A stretch of DNA of 64,000 bases from Actinomycetospora sp. NBRC 106378 (lineage in GTDB: Bacteria; Actinomycetota; Actinomycetes; Mycobacteriales; Pseudonocardiaceae), in contig NZ_BSTT01000004.1 in the NCBI RefSeq assembly GCF_030269685.1, positions 186,001-250,000 on the forward strand, given 5' to 3'. The position numbers and the translations under genes were made by a program. Below are positions 6,324-17,575 of the stretch, piece by piece. The notes under the pieces are model-generated. The model saw only the letters and a program-made list of their open reading frames with translations, was not told the DNA's origin and did no database searches. Every line of letters starts with the position of its first letter. Positions within the stretch are counted from its first letter, which is position 1.

Positions 6324-8561
6324 GTGGCACTCGCTCTCTACCGCAGATACCGACCCGGCACCTTCGCCGAGGTCGTCGGGCAGGAGCACGTCACCGATCC
6401 GCTGCGCACGGCGCTGACCGCCGGCCGCATCAACCACGCCTATCTGTTCTCCGGTCCGCGTGGGTGCGGGAAGACGTCGTCGGCGCGGATCATGGCCCGC
6501 TCGCTCAACTGCGAGCAGGGGCCCACGCCCGATCCGTGCGGGGTGTGCGAGTCCTGTGTCGCGCTCGCCCCCAACGGGCCGGGGTCGCTCGACGTCACCG
6601 AGATGGACGCCGCGAGCCACGGCACCGTCGACGAGGCGCGGGACCTGCGGGACAAGGCGGCGTACGCGCCGGTCAACTCCCGCTACCGCGTCTTCATCAT
6701 CGACGAGGCGCACATGGTCACCACGGCGGCGTTCAACGCGCTGCTCAAGGTGGTCGAGGAGCCGCCGGAGCACCTCATCTTCGTGTTCGCGACGACGGAG
6801 CCGGACAAGGTCCTGCCCACCATCCGGTCGCGGACGCACCACTACCCCTTCCGGCTGCTCCCGCCGAGCACCCTCCGCGCGCTGCTCGAGCGCATCTGCG
6901 GCGAGGAGGGCGTCCGGGTCGAGCCGGCCGTCTACCCCCTGGTGATCCGGGCCGGCGGCGGGTCGGCGCGCGACTCGCTGTCGGTGCTCGACCAGCTGCT
7001 CGCGGGCGCCGACGACCAGGGCGTCACCTACGCGCGGGCGGTCGGCCTGCTCGGCGTCACCGACGTCGCGATCCTGGACGACGTGGTCGACGCCCTCGGC
7101 GCGCAGGACGGCGCCGCGGTGTTCGGCGCGGTCGACCGGCTGGTCGAGGCGGGGCACGACCCGCGCCGCTTCGCCGCCGACCTGCTGCAGCGCCTGCGCG
7201 ACCTCATCCTCGTCCACGCCGTGCCCGACGCCGCCGACAAGGGACTGGTCGACGTACCCGCCGACGAGATGGCGCGCATGGTCGACCAGGCGCAGCGCCT
7301 CGGTCCGGCCGCGCTGGCCCGGCACGCGGAGCTCGTCCACACCGCGCTCACCGAGATGCGCGGGGCGACGGCGCCGCGCCTGCTCCTCGAGCTGGTCTGC
7401 GCCCGGATGCTGCTGCCCGCGGCGTCGGCGTCCGACGCCGCGCTCGTGCAGCGCCTCGAGGGCGTCGAGCGGCGGCTGCAGGCCGGGGCCACGGCGAGCG
7501 CCGGCGGTCCCCTGGTCGTTCCCGACGACGGGCCGGAGCCGGCGGGCGAGCCCCGGTTCCAGCGTCCCTCGCAGCGCCCGTCCGAGCCGGAGCCCGCGGC
7601 CTCCGCGCCCGCCGCGCCCGCCGCGCCTGCCGCACCGCCCCGCGCCGACCCCCAGGACGCGACCGTCGCGCCGCCCACCGGACGCCCCACGGCCACCGTC
7701 GAGGCGCCGCGCCCCGACCGCAGCCGGGCAGCAGCGCCGCAGCCGGAACCGGCCGCCCGACCGGCGGCCCGCCAGGACGCACCGGCGCAGGACGGCGCGC
7801 GTCGGCCCGCGGCCCCCGAGCCACCGGCGGAGCGCTCCGCTCCGGCGGCCGCCCAGGCCGCTCCCGGGGCGATGGACGCGGCCGACCTGCGCCGGGTGTG
7901 GTCGGAGGTCATGGCCGCGGTGCGCGAGGGGAACAAGCCGACGCACGCCTTGCTGCAGAACGCGACGGTGGCGGCGGTCGAGGGCACCACGGTCGTGCTG
8001 GCGATGCCCACCGCGCCGCTCGCCCGTCAGCTGTCCCAGCCCAACCGGGCCGGCCACGTCACGGCCGCGCTCTCCCGCGTGCTCTCCGGCGAGTGGGCGC
8101 TGCGCGCGACCGACGCCGCGGGCGCGCAGGCGGGCGGACCGCCGTCCGACGGCGCTCGCGGGGGCGCGCCCGCCCGCGCGGCCGCTCCGCAGGCCCCCCA
8201 GCGGCCGTCCCGGCCGGAGAGCGCGCCCGAGCCGCAGCGTCCCGCGCGGTCCGAACCGCAGCGGGCGGAGAACGGCGCGGCCGGCGGCCGACCGCAGTTC
8301 CAGCGCCCGAGCGTCGCGCGCGCCGCGGCGGGAGGTGCAGCGGGCCCGGCGGCGGAGCGTCCGCGGCCCGCGAGCGCTCCCGCCGACATCCCGCCCCCGC
8401 CGGAGCCGCCGGACGAGGAGGAGGTCACCGAGGAGGACATGTACGCCGAGGCGCACGCCGACCCCGGTGGCGGCGAGCGGGTCGCGGCGCGCAACCCCGA
8501 CGATGCTGCGATGGAGCTGCTCACCCAGCACCTCGGCGCCCGCCGGGTCGACGGACGCTGA
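6324..8561 (+). CDS. dnaX: DNA polymerase III subunit gamma/tau
   Basis: 745 aa, clamp-loader ATPase that opens the beta clamp and tethers the replicative polymerases. The N-terminal AAA+ domain has Walker A GPRGCGKT (residues 44-51), a zinc knuckle with Cys63, 72, 75 and 78, and Walker B IDEAH (126-130). Domains II-III extend to about residue 370; then comes an Ala/Pro-rich linker (about 390-515), a domain near 520-590 (MDAADLRRVWSEVMAAVREGNKPTHALLQNATV) and a further disordered Pro-rich region ending in an acidic helix. The GTG start follows a -10 TAGCCT by 7 nt, so the mRNA is probably leaderless. I see no obvious A-run for a frameshifted gamma form. Confidence 0.97.
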   Translation: MALALYRRYRPGTFAEVVGQEHVTDPLRTALTAGRINHAYLFSGPRGCGKTSSARIMARSLNCEQGPTPDPCGVCESCVALAPNGPGSLDVTEMDAASHGTVDEARDLRDKAAYAPVNSRYRVFIIDEAHMVTTAAFNALLKVVEEPPEHLIFVFATTEPDKVLPTIRSRTHHYPFRLLPPSTLRALLERICGEEGVRVEPAVYPLVIRAGGGSARDSLSVLDQLLAGADDQGVTYARAVGLLGVTDVAILDDVVDALGAQDGAAVFGAVDRLVEAGHDPRRFAADLLQRLRDLILVHAVPDAADKGLVDVPADEMARMVDQAQRLGPAALARHAELVHTALTEMRGATAPRLLLELVCARMLLPAASASDAALVQRLEGVERRLQAGATASAGGPLVVPDDGPEPAGEPRFQRPSQRPSEPEPAASAPAAPAAPAAPPRADPQDATVAPPTGRPTATVEAPRPDRSRAAAPQPEPAARPAARQDAPAQDGARRPAAPEPPAERSAPAAAQAAPGAMDAADLRRVWSEVMAAVREGNKPTHALLQNATVAAVEGTTVVLAMPTAPLARQLSQPNRAGHVTAALSRVLSGEWALRATDAAGAQAGGPPSDGARGGAPARAAAPQAPQRPSRPESAPEPQRPARSEPQRAENGAAGGRPQFQRPSVARAAAGGAAGPAAERPRPASAPADIPPPPEPPDEEEVTEEDMYAEAHADPGGGERVAARNPDDAAMELLTQHLGARRVDGR

Positions 8562-8583
8562 GCGCTCGCGTTTCTCTCCCGCC

Positions 8584-8640
8584 GCGAGGTGCACGCCAGG
8601 CAGCTCCGGCGGCCCGGTGTCCTGCCTGGTGTGAGTCTCG
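8584..8640. repeat. Intergenic palindromic element, family A, copy 2
   Basis: CGAGGTGCACGCCAGGCAG and CTGCCTGGTGTGAGTCTCG face each other around an 18-nt centre. It fills the gap between the convergent dnaX and S9 peptidase genes and probably terminates both. Confidence 0.7.
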
Positions 8641-8652
8641 AGGTGCGGCGCC

Positions 8653-10458
8653 TCAGCCCAGGATGCGGCCGAGGAAGTCGATCGCCCGCGGGTAGGCGTC
8701 GAGACGGTTGGCCCGCTTGGCCAGGCCGTGGCCCTCGTCGTCGTAGACCACCAGCTCCACCTCGACCCCGTTGCCGCGCACGGCCGCCGCGACCTGCTCC
8801 GCCTCGGAGAGCGGCACCCGCGGGTCGTTGGCGCCGTGGATGACGAACAGCGGGGCGCGCACGTCGGTGATGCGGTTGAGCGGCGACGCCGACTCGAGGA
8901 ACTCCCGGTCGCGCTCCAACGAGCCGTACTCGCGCTCGCGGTGGGCCCGGCGGTAGGGCGAGGTGTTCTCCAGGAACGTCACGAGCGAGGAGATGCCGAC
9001 GATGTCGACGCCGGCCGCCCACCGCTCGGGCTGGAACGAGACCCCCGCGAGCACCATGTAGCCGCCGTACGAGCCACCCCACAGTGCCGAGCGCGCCGGG
9101 TCCAGCCCCAGCTGCGGCAGGAAGTCGTGGATGGCGGCGAGATCGGCGACCGAGTCGAGGCGCTTGTCCACGTCGTCGAGCGAGTACCACCGCTTCCCGT
9201 AGCCCACCGAGCCGCGGACGTTCGGCACGAGCACCGTGTGTCCCTGCGCGACGAGGGCCTGGGTGATCGGTGAGAACGAGCGGACCGACTGGCCCTCCGG
9301 CCCGCCGTGGATGATCAGCACGCTCGATCCGGTCGGGGCCGCGGGCGAGTAGACGAAGCAGGGCACCGTCTCGCCGTCGGGGGTCGGGACACCGACGCTG
9401 GTCGGGGTCACCAGGTCGAGGCCGTCCAGGTCCTCCGCCCACGACGCGACCGTGCCGGTCCGCCCGGTCGCGGCGTCCACCAGCACCACGTCCGCCGCGA
9501 CCGTCGGCGAGGTCCACGTCAGCGCGAGGCCCTGCGAGTCGGCCGACCAGCGCGGCAACGTCAGGAAGTCGCCCACCCCGACGCCGGGCGTGACGACGTC
9601 GCGCAGGTGCGCGCCGCTCTCGGCGTCGTGGATCGCGAAGCGGGACGAGCCGTCGTCGTCGGTGGCCACGAGCAGGAGCCGCCCGTCCGGCGAGAGTCGC
9701 CCCGAGACGTCGTGCGCGTCGTCGGTGACGAGGTACTCCAGCCCGCCCGACGACGGGTCCAGGCGGGCGATGCCCATCCGGTCCCGTCCGGAGTTGGTGG
9801 TGACGAGCGCGGCCGAGGAGTCGGGCAGCCACTGCAGGCCGCCGTGGATGGCGGGCTCGTCGGCGGAGGTGACCTCGGTCGTTCCGCTCCCCGCGAGGAG
9901 CAGCACCTGGGAGCTCAGGGCGGGACGGCCGGGGCGGGTCATCAGCGCGGCCGACCCGTCGGGGGCGACCGCCGCCCCGCCGACCATGCCGCCGCCGTCG
10001 TAGAGCACCGTCTCCTCGCCCGTCGCGACCTGACGCAGGACGAGGTCGAAGTCGACGCCGTTGCGGCGGTTCGTCGCGTAGACCACGCGGCCGTCGTCGA
10101 GGACCTCGGCCAGGGAGTGGATGTACCGGGGGTCGCGGACGAGCGGTTCGAGGTCGTCGGTGCCGAGCGGCTCGGTGACCTCCTCGGGGCGCAGCAGGGA
10201 GAGCTGGGCGCGCTCGTCGCCGTCGGTGTCGTGCGAGACGACGATCGTGCGGGGCTCGATACCCTTGAGGTAGCGCCCGGAGCACGCGCCGGGCAGCGCG
10301 GTGAGCCGGTGGCGGGTCCCGTCCGGGGCGAGCTCGACGAGCTGCACGGTCCCTGAGGTGTCGTCGCCGGCGAGGACCCGGCCGTCGGCCGCCACGTCGA
10401 AGGCCCGCCACGTGCGGGCGGAGAGCAGGCGGGTGACGAGTTCGGCGGTGTCGCTCAC
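8653..10458 (-). CDS. S9 family peptidase (prolyl oligopeptidase / dipeptidyl aminopeptidase type)
   Basis: 601 aa from GTG ([29 protein letters not shown]); longer readings of the frame run across ybaB and recR. Residues 1-340 form the beta-propeller typical of S9 enzymes (repeated strands with [28 protein letters not shown]). The C-terminal alpha/beta hydrolase domain shows HGGPEGQSV, the nucleophile elbow GGSYGGYMV, the acid loop [15 protein letters not shown] and the His in [14 protein letters not shown]. No secretion signal, so probably cytosolic, cleaving short peptides after Pro or similar residues. Convergent with dnaX, divergent from ybaB. Confidence 0.92.
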   Translation of the reverse strand: MSDTAELVTRLLSARTWRAFDVAADGRVLAGDDTSGTVQLVELAPDGTRHRLTALPGACSGRYLKGIEPRTIVVSHDTDGDERAQLSLLRPEEVTEPLGTDDLEPLVRDPRYIHSLAEVLDDGRVVYATNRRNGVDFDLVLRQVATGEETVLYDGGGMVGGAAVAPDGSAALMTRPGRPALSSQVLLLAGSGTTEVTSADEPAIHGGLQWLPDSSAALVTTNSGRDRMGIARLDPSSGGLEYLVTDDAHDVSGRLSPDGRLLLVATDDDGSSRFAIHDAESGAHLRDVVTPGVGVGDFLTLPRWSADSQGLALTWTSPTVAADVVLVDAATGRTGTVASWAEDLDGLDLVTPTSVGVPTPDGETVPCFVYSPAAPTGSSVLIIHGGPEGQSVRSFSPITQALVAQGHTVLVPNVRGSVGYGKRWYSLDDVDKRLDSVADLAAIHDFLPQLGLDPARSALWGGSYGGYMVLAGVSFQPERWAAGVDIVGISSLVTFLENTSPYRRAHREREYGSLERDREFLESASPLNRITDVRAPLFVIHGANDPRVPLSEAEQVAAAVRGNGVEVELVVYDDEGHGLAKRANRLDAYPRAIDFLGRILG

Positions 10459-10524
10459 GGCGCCACCCTGCCACCCGGAACCCGCACCCGTCGTCGGGAA
10501 CGTGGGAAGCCCTACCCTGGGGGT

Positions 10525-10869
10525 GTGCAGCCAGGACAGCCGGACATGCCCGACATGGGTGCCCTCCTCCAGCAGGCGCAGGCCATGCAGGAGCAGCTCA
10601 TGAACGCCCAGGCCGAACTGGCGGAGACCGAGGTGACCGGCCAGGCCGGCAACGGCCTCGTCACGGTCACGCAGACCGCCGCCGGGGAGATCCGGGGGAT
10701 CACCATCGACCCCAAGGTGGTGGACCCGACCGACGTCGACACCCTCCAGGACCTCGTGCTCGGCGCCCTCGCCGACGCCGCCGACGCCGCCCAGCAGCTC
10801 CAGGCCGAGAAGATGGGGCCGCTCGCGGGCGGGCTGGACATGGGCGGCGGCCCGCAGTTGGGGATGTAG
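10525..10869 (+). CDS. ybaB: YbaB/EbfC nucleoid-associated protein
   Basis: 114 aa. The helical [49 protein letters not shown] and following [25 protein letters not shown] are the YbaB dimer fold; the protein binds DNA as a dimer without strict sequence need. The gene ends in a Met/Gly-rich tail ([17 protein letters not shown]). GTG start 6 nt behind -10 TACCCT (10513-10518), hence likely leaderless. It precedes recR by 33 bp, the classical dnaX-ybaB-recR arrangement, here with an S9 peptidase gene inserted on the other strand. Confidence 0.93.
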   Translation: MQPGQPDMPDMGALLQQAQAMQEQLMNAQAELAETEVTGQAGNGLVTVTQTAAGEIRGITIDPKVVDPTDVDTLQDLVLGALADAADAAQQLQAEKMGPLAGGLDMGGGPQLGM

Positions 10870-10902
10870 CGGCGGGGCGAGCGGAGCGACGGGAAGGCAC
10901 CA

Positions 10903-11529
10903 GTGTTCGAGGGCCCGGTCCAGGACCTGATCGACGAGCTCGGCCGGCTCCCCGGGATCGGGCCGAAGAGCGCCCAGCGCCTGGCGTTCCACCTCCTCGG
11001 CGCCGAGGAGGCCGACATCACGCGACTGCAGGACGCGCTGGCCAAGGTCAAGGCCGGCGTCGTGTTCTGCGAGGTCTGCGGCAACGTCAGCGAGAAGCAG
11101 CGCTGCCGCATCTGCGCCGACGCGCGCCGGGACGCGACGCTGGTGTGCGTCGTGGAGGAGCCGAAGGACGTCATGGCGGTGGAGCGCACCCGGGAGTTCC
11201 GGGGGCGCTACCACGTGCTCGGTGGGGCGCTCGACCCGATGGGCGGCATCGGCCCGGACCAGCTGCGTGTCCGCGAACTGCTCCGCCGCATAGGCGGCCA
11301 GCAGACCGAGGGCGGCGAGCAGGAGCCGGAGATCGCCGAGGTCATCCTCGCGATGGACCCCAACACCGAGGGCGAGGCCACCGCGACCTACCTCGTGCGG
11401 CTCCTGCGCGACTTCCCCGGTCTCGCGGTGACGAAGCTGGCCAGCGGCCTGCCCATGGGCGGTGACCTGGAGTTCGCCGACGAGCTGACGCTCGGCCGGG
11501 CGCTCGCCGGTCGGCGCGGCGCGCTCTAG
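10903..11529 (+). CDS. recR: Recombination mediator protein RecR
   Basis: 208 aa, close to the family norm of about 200. N-terminal helix-hairpin-helix ([24 protein letters not shown]), a four-cysteine zinc finger ([19 protein letters not shown], about residues 55-75) and a Toprim domain beginning [15 protein letters not shown] with [13 protein letters not shown]. RecR works with RecO/RecF to load RecA at gaps. GTG start. Its TAG stop shares the four bases CTAG with the stop of the opposing WYL regulator gene. Confidence 0.97.
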   Translation: MFEGPVQDLIDELGRLPGIGPKSAQRLAFHLLGAEEADITRLQDALAKVKAGVVFCEVCGNVSEKQRCRICADARRDATLVCVVEEPKDVMAVERTREFRGRYHVLGGALDPMGGIGPDQLRVRELLRRIGGQQTEGGEQEPEIAEVILAMDPNTEGEATATYLVRLLRDFPGLAVTKLASGLPMGGDLEFADELTLGRALAGRRGAL

Positions 11530-12527
11530 GACGCGGCTCGCGCGTACCGGGCCGCCAACGCCCGGAGGTGCTCGGCGAGCGCCGGTGGCTCGAGGACCCG
11601 GAAGTCCAGGTCGAGCAGCCCGACGAACACGGCGACCATCTCGAGGCTGTCCGCGCCGGTCACCAGGACCGACCGTTCGCCGTCGAGGGCCTCCACCGCG
11701 CCGACGGCGGGATTGACGCGGGCGATCACCTCGGCCGCTGGCGCGGCGACCTCGATCCGGGCGTGCACCGCCCAACCGCTGCTCGCGACCTGCCGGACGA
11801 CGAAGGCGGCGTAGTCGTCGGCCGCGTGCACTCCCGGCCGGGCGGGCAGCGTCCGCGGGACGAACCGCGCCCCGTGCGGGGGCCGCAGCCGGACCCGGTC
11901 GAGCCGGAGCGGCTGCCACGACCCGCCCGCGAGCTCGACGGCGACGAGGTACCAGCGCTGCTGCCACCGCACGACGCGGTAGGGCTCCACCGTCAGCGGC
12001 GGCGTCGGGGCGAGCTCGGTGCTCGCGGGGTCGATCCCGTGGTCGAGCCGGAGGCAGCGACGGTCGCGGACGGCGGCCGACACGGTGCGCAGGACGTCCG
12101 CCCCGACCTCCGGCTCCGGGTCGGTGCTCGCCGTGGTCCGCGGGCCCTCGACCGTCGACTCGTGCAGGGCGGTGAGCTCGCGGCGCAGCCGGTCGGGCAT
12201 CACCTGCTCGAGCTTGCGCAACGCACTCGCGCTGCTCTGTCCGACGCCCGCGACCCCGCCCGCCGCGCGCAGCCCCACCGCGACCGCCACCGCCTCGTCG
12301 TCGTCCAGGAGCAGGGGCGGCAGCGACCCGCCCGCTCCGAGCCGGTAGCTCCCGGTCCGGCCCGTCGTCGACTCCACCGGATAGCCGAGGGCCCGGAGAC
12401 GGGCGACGTCGTTGCGGACCGTGCGGACGCCGACGTCGAGACGCTCCGCCAGTTCGGGCCCCGACCAGGACGGGCGGGTGGTCAGCAGCGCGAGGAGCGC
12501 GAGGAGCCGCGTCGAGGTCGTCGTCAT
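11526..12527 (-). CDS. WYL-domain transcriptional regulator (YafY/DeoR-like)
   Basis: 333 aa. An N-terminal winged helix-turn-helix ([49 protein letters not shown]) is followed by a WYL domain (about 165-250: [29 protein letters not shown]) and a C-terminal WCX extension. WYL regulators often sense nucleic acid or nucleotide ligands. The gene is divergent from an epoxide hydrolase gene, 64 bp apart, with an inverted repeat between them, so that hydrolase is the likely target. Its stop codon overlaps the recR stop (CTAG). Confidence 0.9.
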   Translation of the reverse strand: MTTTSTRLLALLALLTTRPSWSGPELAERLDVGVRTVRNDVARLRALGYPVESTTGRTGSYRLGAGGSLPPLLLDDDEAVAVAVGLRAAGGVAGVGQSSASALRKLEQVMPDRLRRELTALHESTVEGPRTTASTDPEPEVGADVLRTVSAAVRDRRCLRLDHGIDPASTELAPTPPLTVEPYRVVRWQQRWYLVAVELAGGSWQPLRLDRVRLRPPHGARFVPRTLPARPGVHAADDYAAFVVRQVASSGWAVHARIEVAAPAAEVIARVNPAVGAVEALDGERSVLVTGADSLEMVAVFVGLLDLDFRVLEPPALAEHLRALAARYARAAS

Positions 12528-12552
12528 CGTCGTCCAGGATGGCTGTTCAACG

Positions 12553-12589
12553 AGGAACGATCCATACCTGGTTGGTTCCTATCGTTCTT
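12553..12589. promoter_or_regulatory. Dyad in the WYL regulator / epoxide hydrolase intergenic region
   Basis: AGGAACGAT (12553-12561) and ATCGTTCTT (12581-12589) are inverted copies with one mismatch; GTTCCT (12575-12580) adds a further half site. It occupies the centre of the 64-bp divergent promoter region and ends 2 nt before the hydrolase ATG. Candidate operator for the WYL protein. Confidence 0.45.
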
Positions 12590-12591
12590 TC

Positions 12592-13728
12592 ATGACCGCA
12601 GTCCTGAGCACCGTCCGCCCCTTCACCGTCGCCGTCCCGCAGGCCGACCTCGACGACCTGCAGGACCGTCTCGCCCGCACCCGCCTCCCGCAGCCCGCGC
12701 CGGGCGACGACTGGGCCTACGGGACCCCGGTCTCCTACCTGCGGGAGACGGTCGAGGCGTGGCGGTCCTTCGACTGGCGCGCCGTCGAGGAGCGCATCAA
12801 CCGCTTCGAGCACGTCCTCGTCGAGGTCGACGGACGCACGGTCCACGCCATCCACGCCCGGTCCGCGGAGCCGACGGCGACCCCGCTGCTGCTCGCGCAC
12901 AGCTACCCCGGCTCGTTCCTCGACGTCGTCGACCTCATCGAGCCCCTCGTCGATCCGGTCGCGCACGGCGGCCGACCGGAGGAGGCGTTCCACGTCGTCG
13001 TGCCCTCGATGCCCGGCGTGGGCTTCAGCCCGGCGATCGACGAGCCGGGCTGGACGACGCGGCGGACCGCCGAGCTCTACGACCACCTGATGCGCACCCT
13101 CGGATACGCGTCCTACGGGGTGCACGGCAGCGACCTGGGTGCGACCGTGGCCCGCGAACTCGGGCTGTTGGCGCCGCCCGGGCTGCTGGGGATCCACGTG
13201 TTGCAGCTGTTCTCGTTCCCGAGCGGCGACCCGGCCGAGTTCGAGGGCTTCGGCCCCGCCGAGTACGCCGCCCTGGAACACATGCAGTGGTTCCAGGCGG
13301 TGGGCGGCTACAACCAGATGAACGCGTCCCGACCCCAGACGATCGGCGCCGCGCTGGCGGACTCCCCGGTGGCGCAGCTCGCGTACAGCGAGTTGTTCGA
13401 GTCCTTCGGCAACGGGACGAGCCTGGTCACGCGCGACCAGGTGCTCGCCCAGGTCACGCTCGCGTGGCTGACCAACAGCGGCGGCACCGCGGCGCGGTAC
13501 TACCACGAGGACGCCCGCGCCGGGGCCGAGCCCGCGGTCAACCACACGCCCACCGCGGTGCTCGTCTTCCCGGACGACTTCACGACGATCCGCTCGCTCG
13601 CCGAGCGCGACAACTCCGCCGTCGTCCGCTTCACCCACGCCACCCGGGGCGGGCACTACGCGTCGATGGAGAGCCCGGCCGAGATCGTGGCGGACCTGCG
13701 GGCGACGGGGTGGCCTGCGGCCAGGTGA
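12592..13728 (+). CDS. Epoxide hydrolase (EHN-domain alpha/beta hydrolase)
   Basis: 378 aa, started at MTAVLSTVRPFTVAVPQADLDDLQDRLARTRLPQ. The N-terminal EHN domain (residues 1-110) with the characteristic WAYGTPVSYLRETVEAWRSFDWRAVEERINRF precedes an alpha/beta hydrolase fold: LLLAHSYPGSFLDVV oxyanion region, nucleophile elbow HGSDLGATVAREL with Asp as expected for epoxide hydrolases, and the catalytic His in RGGHYASMESP. It hydrolyses an epoxide to a diol; substrate unknown, related to juvenile-hormone-type and microsomal enzymes. Divergent from the WYL regulator. Confidence 0.92.
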   Translation: MTAVLSTVRPFTVAVPQADLDDLQDRLARTRLPQPAPGDDWAYGTPVSYLRETVEAWRSFDWRAVEERINRFEHVLVEVDGRTVHAIHARSAEPTATPLLLAHSYPGSFLDVVDLIEPLVDPVAHGGRPEEAFHVVVPSMPGVGFSPAIDEPGWTTRRTAELYDHLMRTLGYASYGVHGSDLGATVARELGLLAPPGLLGIHVLQLFSFPSGDPAEFEGFGPAEYAALEHMQWFQAVGGYNQMNASRPQTIGAALADSPVAQLAYSELFESFGNGTSLVTRDQVLAQVTLAWLTNSGGTAARYYHEDARAGAEPAVNHTPTAVLVFPDDFTTIRSLAERDNSAVVRFTHATRGGHYASMESPAEIVADLRATGWPAAR

Positions 13729-13763
13729 GCACCGAGGGACTGGAGGCCCACTCGGTGCTCACC
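13724..13763. terminator. Hairpin between epoxide hydrolase and leuA
   Basis: Perfect 13-bp inverted repeat GGTGAGCACCGAG / CTCGGTGCTCACC with a 14-nt loop. The hydrolase TGA lies inside the left arm and leuA ends 10 bp beyond the right arm. Likely a shared terminator for the convergent pair. Confidence 0.65.
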
Positions 13764-13773
13764 GGGGCGGAGC

Positions 13774-15678
<1,905 letters not shown>

Positions 15679-15687
<9 letters not shown>

Positions 15688-15720
15688 GCCGCGGCTGGGA
15701 AGGAGCAGCACGCGAAGCAT
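15679..15720 (-). CDS. leuL: leuA leader peptide
   Basis: A 13-codon frame, MLRVLLLPSRGGV, with four Leu codons (CTT, CTG, CTC, CTT) in the first seven positions and a TGA inside the base of the attenuator hairpin. A -10 box TACCGT (15729-15734 on the minus strand) ends 8 nt before the ATG, so the leader peptide is at or very near the RNA 5' end. Leu-rich leaders upstream of leuA are known in actinobacteria; function here is inferred from position and composition. Confidence 0.72.
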
Positions 15721-15861
15721 CACTCACCACGGTAGACCCAACCACCCCGGGGCGGGCAAGCGGTGGCACCGGGTGAGGAGAACCACCGCTCGGCGAACAA
15801 CCGGATGCGCGGTACCGCTTCGGCTTACCAGTCGGTAGTGACCCGTGCCATCATCTGCGCC

Positions 15862-16215
15862 ATGACGCAGGACGCCGACACGGGCTCGCAGCGCAAGGCC
15901 AACACCTCCGCGGACCTGCGGGCGCTCGCCAGCAAGTCCATGACCCTCGTGGCGTCGGTCGTCAAGATCCTGTGCACGATCTTCGCCGCCATCCTGGTCG
16001 TCTACATCGTGCTGTTCGTCGCCTCGGCCAACCAGAGCAACGGGATCTTCACGTTCTTCGCCGACGCCGCGAACAACCTCACGCTCGGCATCGGCGACCT
16101 GTTCGTGCCGGCGAGCGAGTCGCTCAAGGTGATCCTCAACTACGGCCTCGCCGCCGTCGTCTGGCTGATCATCGGCGCCGTCGTCGCGCGCATCCTCAAC
16201 GCCCTGGCCCCGTGA
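15862..16215 (+). CDS. Small two-helix membrane protein
   Basis: 117 aa from ATG (MTQDADTGSQRKANTSADLRALASKSMTLV); a GTG at 15838 would add eight residues. Two hydrophobic stretches are clear: SVVKILCTIFAAILVVYIVLFVASA (about 36-60) and VILNYGLAAVVWLIIGAVVARIL (about 90-112), with a short outside loop. I do not recognise a named family. It sits between leuA (divergent) and ask; a small hairpin TGAGC / GCTCA follows its stop. No function assigned. Confidence 0.7.
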   Translation: MTQDADTGSQRKANTSADLRALASKSMTLVASVVKILCTIFAAILVVYIVLFVASANQSNGIFTFFADAANNLTLGIGDLFVPASESLKVILNYGLAAVVWLIIGAVVARILNALAP

Positions 16216-16248
16216 GCTAAGGCTCAGGTCGGGCCAGGTCGGCTCGGC

Positions 16249-16254
16249 TAGGGT
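16249..16254 (+). promoter_or_regulatory. -10 box upstream of ask
   Basis: TAGGGT, about 42 nt before the ask GTG, leaving room for a short 5' UTR that contains GGAG-type ribosome sites. Suggests that ask-asd is transcribed separately from the small membrane protein gene. Confidence 0.45.
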
Positions 16255-16296
16255 GGACGCCGCCAACGTCAACCCGAGGAGCCGGAGGTCGTCGCC

Positions 16297-17562
16297 GTGG
16301 CGCTCGTCGTCCAGAAGTACGGCGGGTCGTCCGTCCAGTCCGCGGAGCGCATCAAGCGCGTCGCGGAACGGATCATGCGGACCCGCAAGGACGGCAACGA
16401 CGTGGTGGTGGTCGCGTCCGCGATGGGCGACACCACCGACGAGCTGACCGATCTCGCCCTCGCCGTGCACCCGGCGCCGCCGCCCCGCGAGCTGGACATG
16501 CTCCTGACGTCGGGCGAACGCATCTCGAACGCGCTGCTCGCCATGGCGATCAACGCGCTCGGCGGCCGCGCGCGGAGCTTCACCGGCTCCCAGGCCGGGA
16601 TGATTACCACGGGCAAGCACGGCGACGCCCGCATCGTCGAGGTGACGCCGGGCCGCATCTTCTCGGCGCTGGCCGAGGACGGCGTCGCGCTGGTGGCGGG
16701 CTTCCAGGGCGTGAGCGCGGACTCCAAGGAGATCACCACGCTCGGCCGGGGCGGCTCGGACACCACCGCCGTCGCCATGGCCGCCGCGATGCAGGCCGAC
16801 GTCTGCGAGATCTACACCGACGTGGACGGCGTCTACTCCGCCGACCCGCGCATCGTCCCGAACGCGAAGCTGCTCGAGACCATCACCTACGAGGAGATGC
16901 TCGAGATGGCCGCGTGCGGGGCGAAGGTGCTGCACCTGCGCGCGGTGGAGTACGCGCGCCGGGAGGGCGTGCCGCTGCGGGTGCGGTCCTCCTACACCGA
17001 CCAGCCCGGCACGACGATCGTCGGGTCCATCGAGGAGCTCAGCGTGGAACAGGCCGTCCTCACCGGGGTCGCGCACGACCGGTCCGAGGCCAAGGTGACC
17101 GTCGTCGGCGTGCCCGACCAGCCCGGCTTCGCCGCCCGCATCTTCCGGGCGGTCGCCGACGTCGACATCAACATCGACATGGTGCTGCAGAACATCTCGC
17201 ACCTGAAGACGGGCAAGACCGACGTGACGTTCACGCTCCCGGTCAAGGACGGGCCCCGCGCGGTCGAGGCGCTCTCCGCGGTGCAGGCCGAGGTCGGGCA
17301 CGAGGAGGTCATCTACGACGAGCACGTCGGCAAGGTGACGCTCGTGGGCGCCGGCATGCGCAGCCACCCGGGCGTCACCGCGACCTTCTGCGAGTCGCTC
17401 GCGGAGGCCGGCGTGAACATCGAGATGATGAACACCTCGGAGATCCGTATTTCCGCCCTCATCCGCGACACCCAGCTCGACGACGCCGTGCGCGCCCTGC
17501 ACGAGGCCTTCGACCTCGGCGGCGACACCGAGGCCGTCGTCCACGCCGGCACCGGTCGGTAA
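16297..17562 (+). CDS. ask: Aspartate kinase (alpha subunit)
   Basis: 421 aa. Phosphorylates aspartate, the committed step to lysine, threonine, methionine and diaminopimelate. The N-terminal [15 protein letters not shown] and [16 protein letters not shown] are the aspartokinase signatures, with [17 protein letters not shown] at about residues 150-165. Two C-terminal ACT domains (from about 265) bind effectors; [17 protein letters not shown] and [16 protein letters not shown] are the segments where feedback-resistance changes map in corynebacteria. GTG start behind GGAGCCGGAGG. An internal GTG at 17044 can produce the beta subunit. Followed by asd after 13 bp. Confidence 0.97.
   Translation: MALVVQKYGGSSVQSAERIKRVAERIMRTRKDGNDVVVVASAMGDTTDELTDLALAVHPAPPPRELDMLLTSGERISNALLAMAINALGGRARSFTGSQAGMITTGKHGDARIVEVTPGRIFSALAEDGVALVAGFQGVSADSKEITTLGRGGSDTTAVAMAAAMQADVCEIYTDVDGVYSADPRIVPNAKLLETITYEEMLEMAACGAKVLHLRAVEYARREGVPLRVRSSYTDQPGTTIVGSIEELSVEQAVLTGVAHDRSEAKVTVVGVPDQPGFAARIFRAVADVDINIDMVLQNISHLKTGKTDVTFTLPVKDGPRAVEALSAVQAEVGHEEVIYDEHVGKVTLVGAGMRSHPGVTATFCESLAEAGVNIEMMNTSEIRISALIRDTQLDDAVRALHEAFDLGGDTEAVVHAGTGR
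17044..17562 (+). CDS. ask: Aspartate kinase beta subunit from an internal start
   Basis: In-frame GTG at codon 250 of ask, preceded by GAGGAG with a 6-nt spacer. The product [22 protein letters not shown] matches the start of the corynebacterial beta subunit, which also begins at residue 250 of the alpha chain and forms an alpha2beta2 enzyme. It would consist of the two ACT regulatory domains only (172 aa). Confidence 0.65.
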   Translation: MEQAVLTGVAHDRSEAKVTVVGVPDQPGFAARIFRAVADVDINIDMVLQNISHLKTGKTDVTFTLPVKDGPRAVEALSAVQAEVGHEEVIYDEHVGKVTLVGAGMRSHPGVTATFCESLAEAGVNIEMMNTSEIRISALIRDTQLDDAVRALHEAFDLGGDTEAVVHAGTGR

Positions 17563-17575
17563 AGGAGCCCCCGCA

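Noticed and set aside
4561-6330. A 589-aa protein containing the methyltransferase
   Set aside because: The extension would read through the tRNA-Ser, the SRP RNA and the AraC gene; only the last 185 codons are coding.
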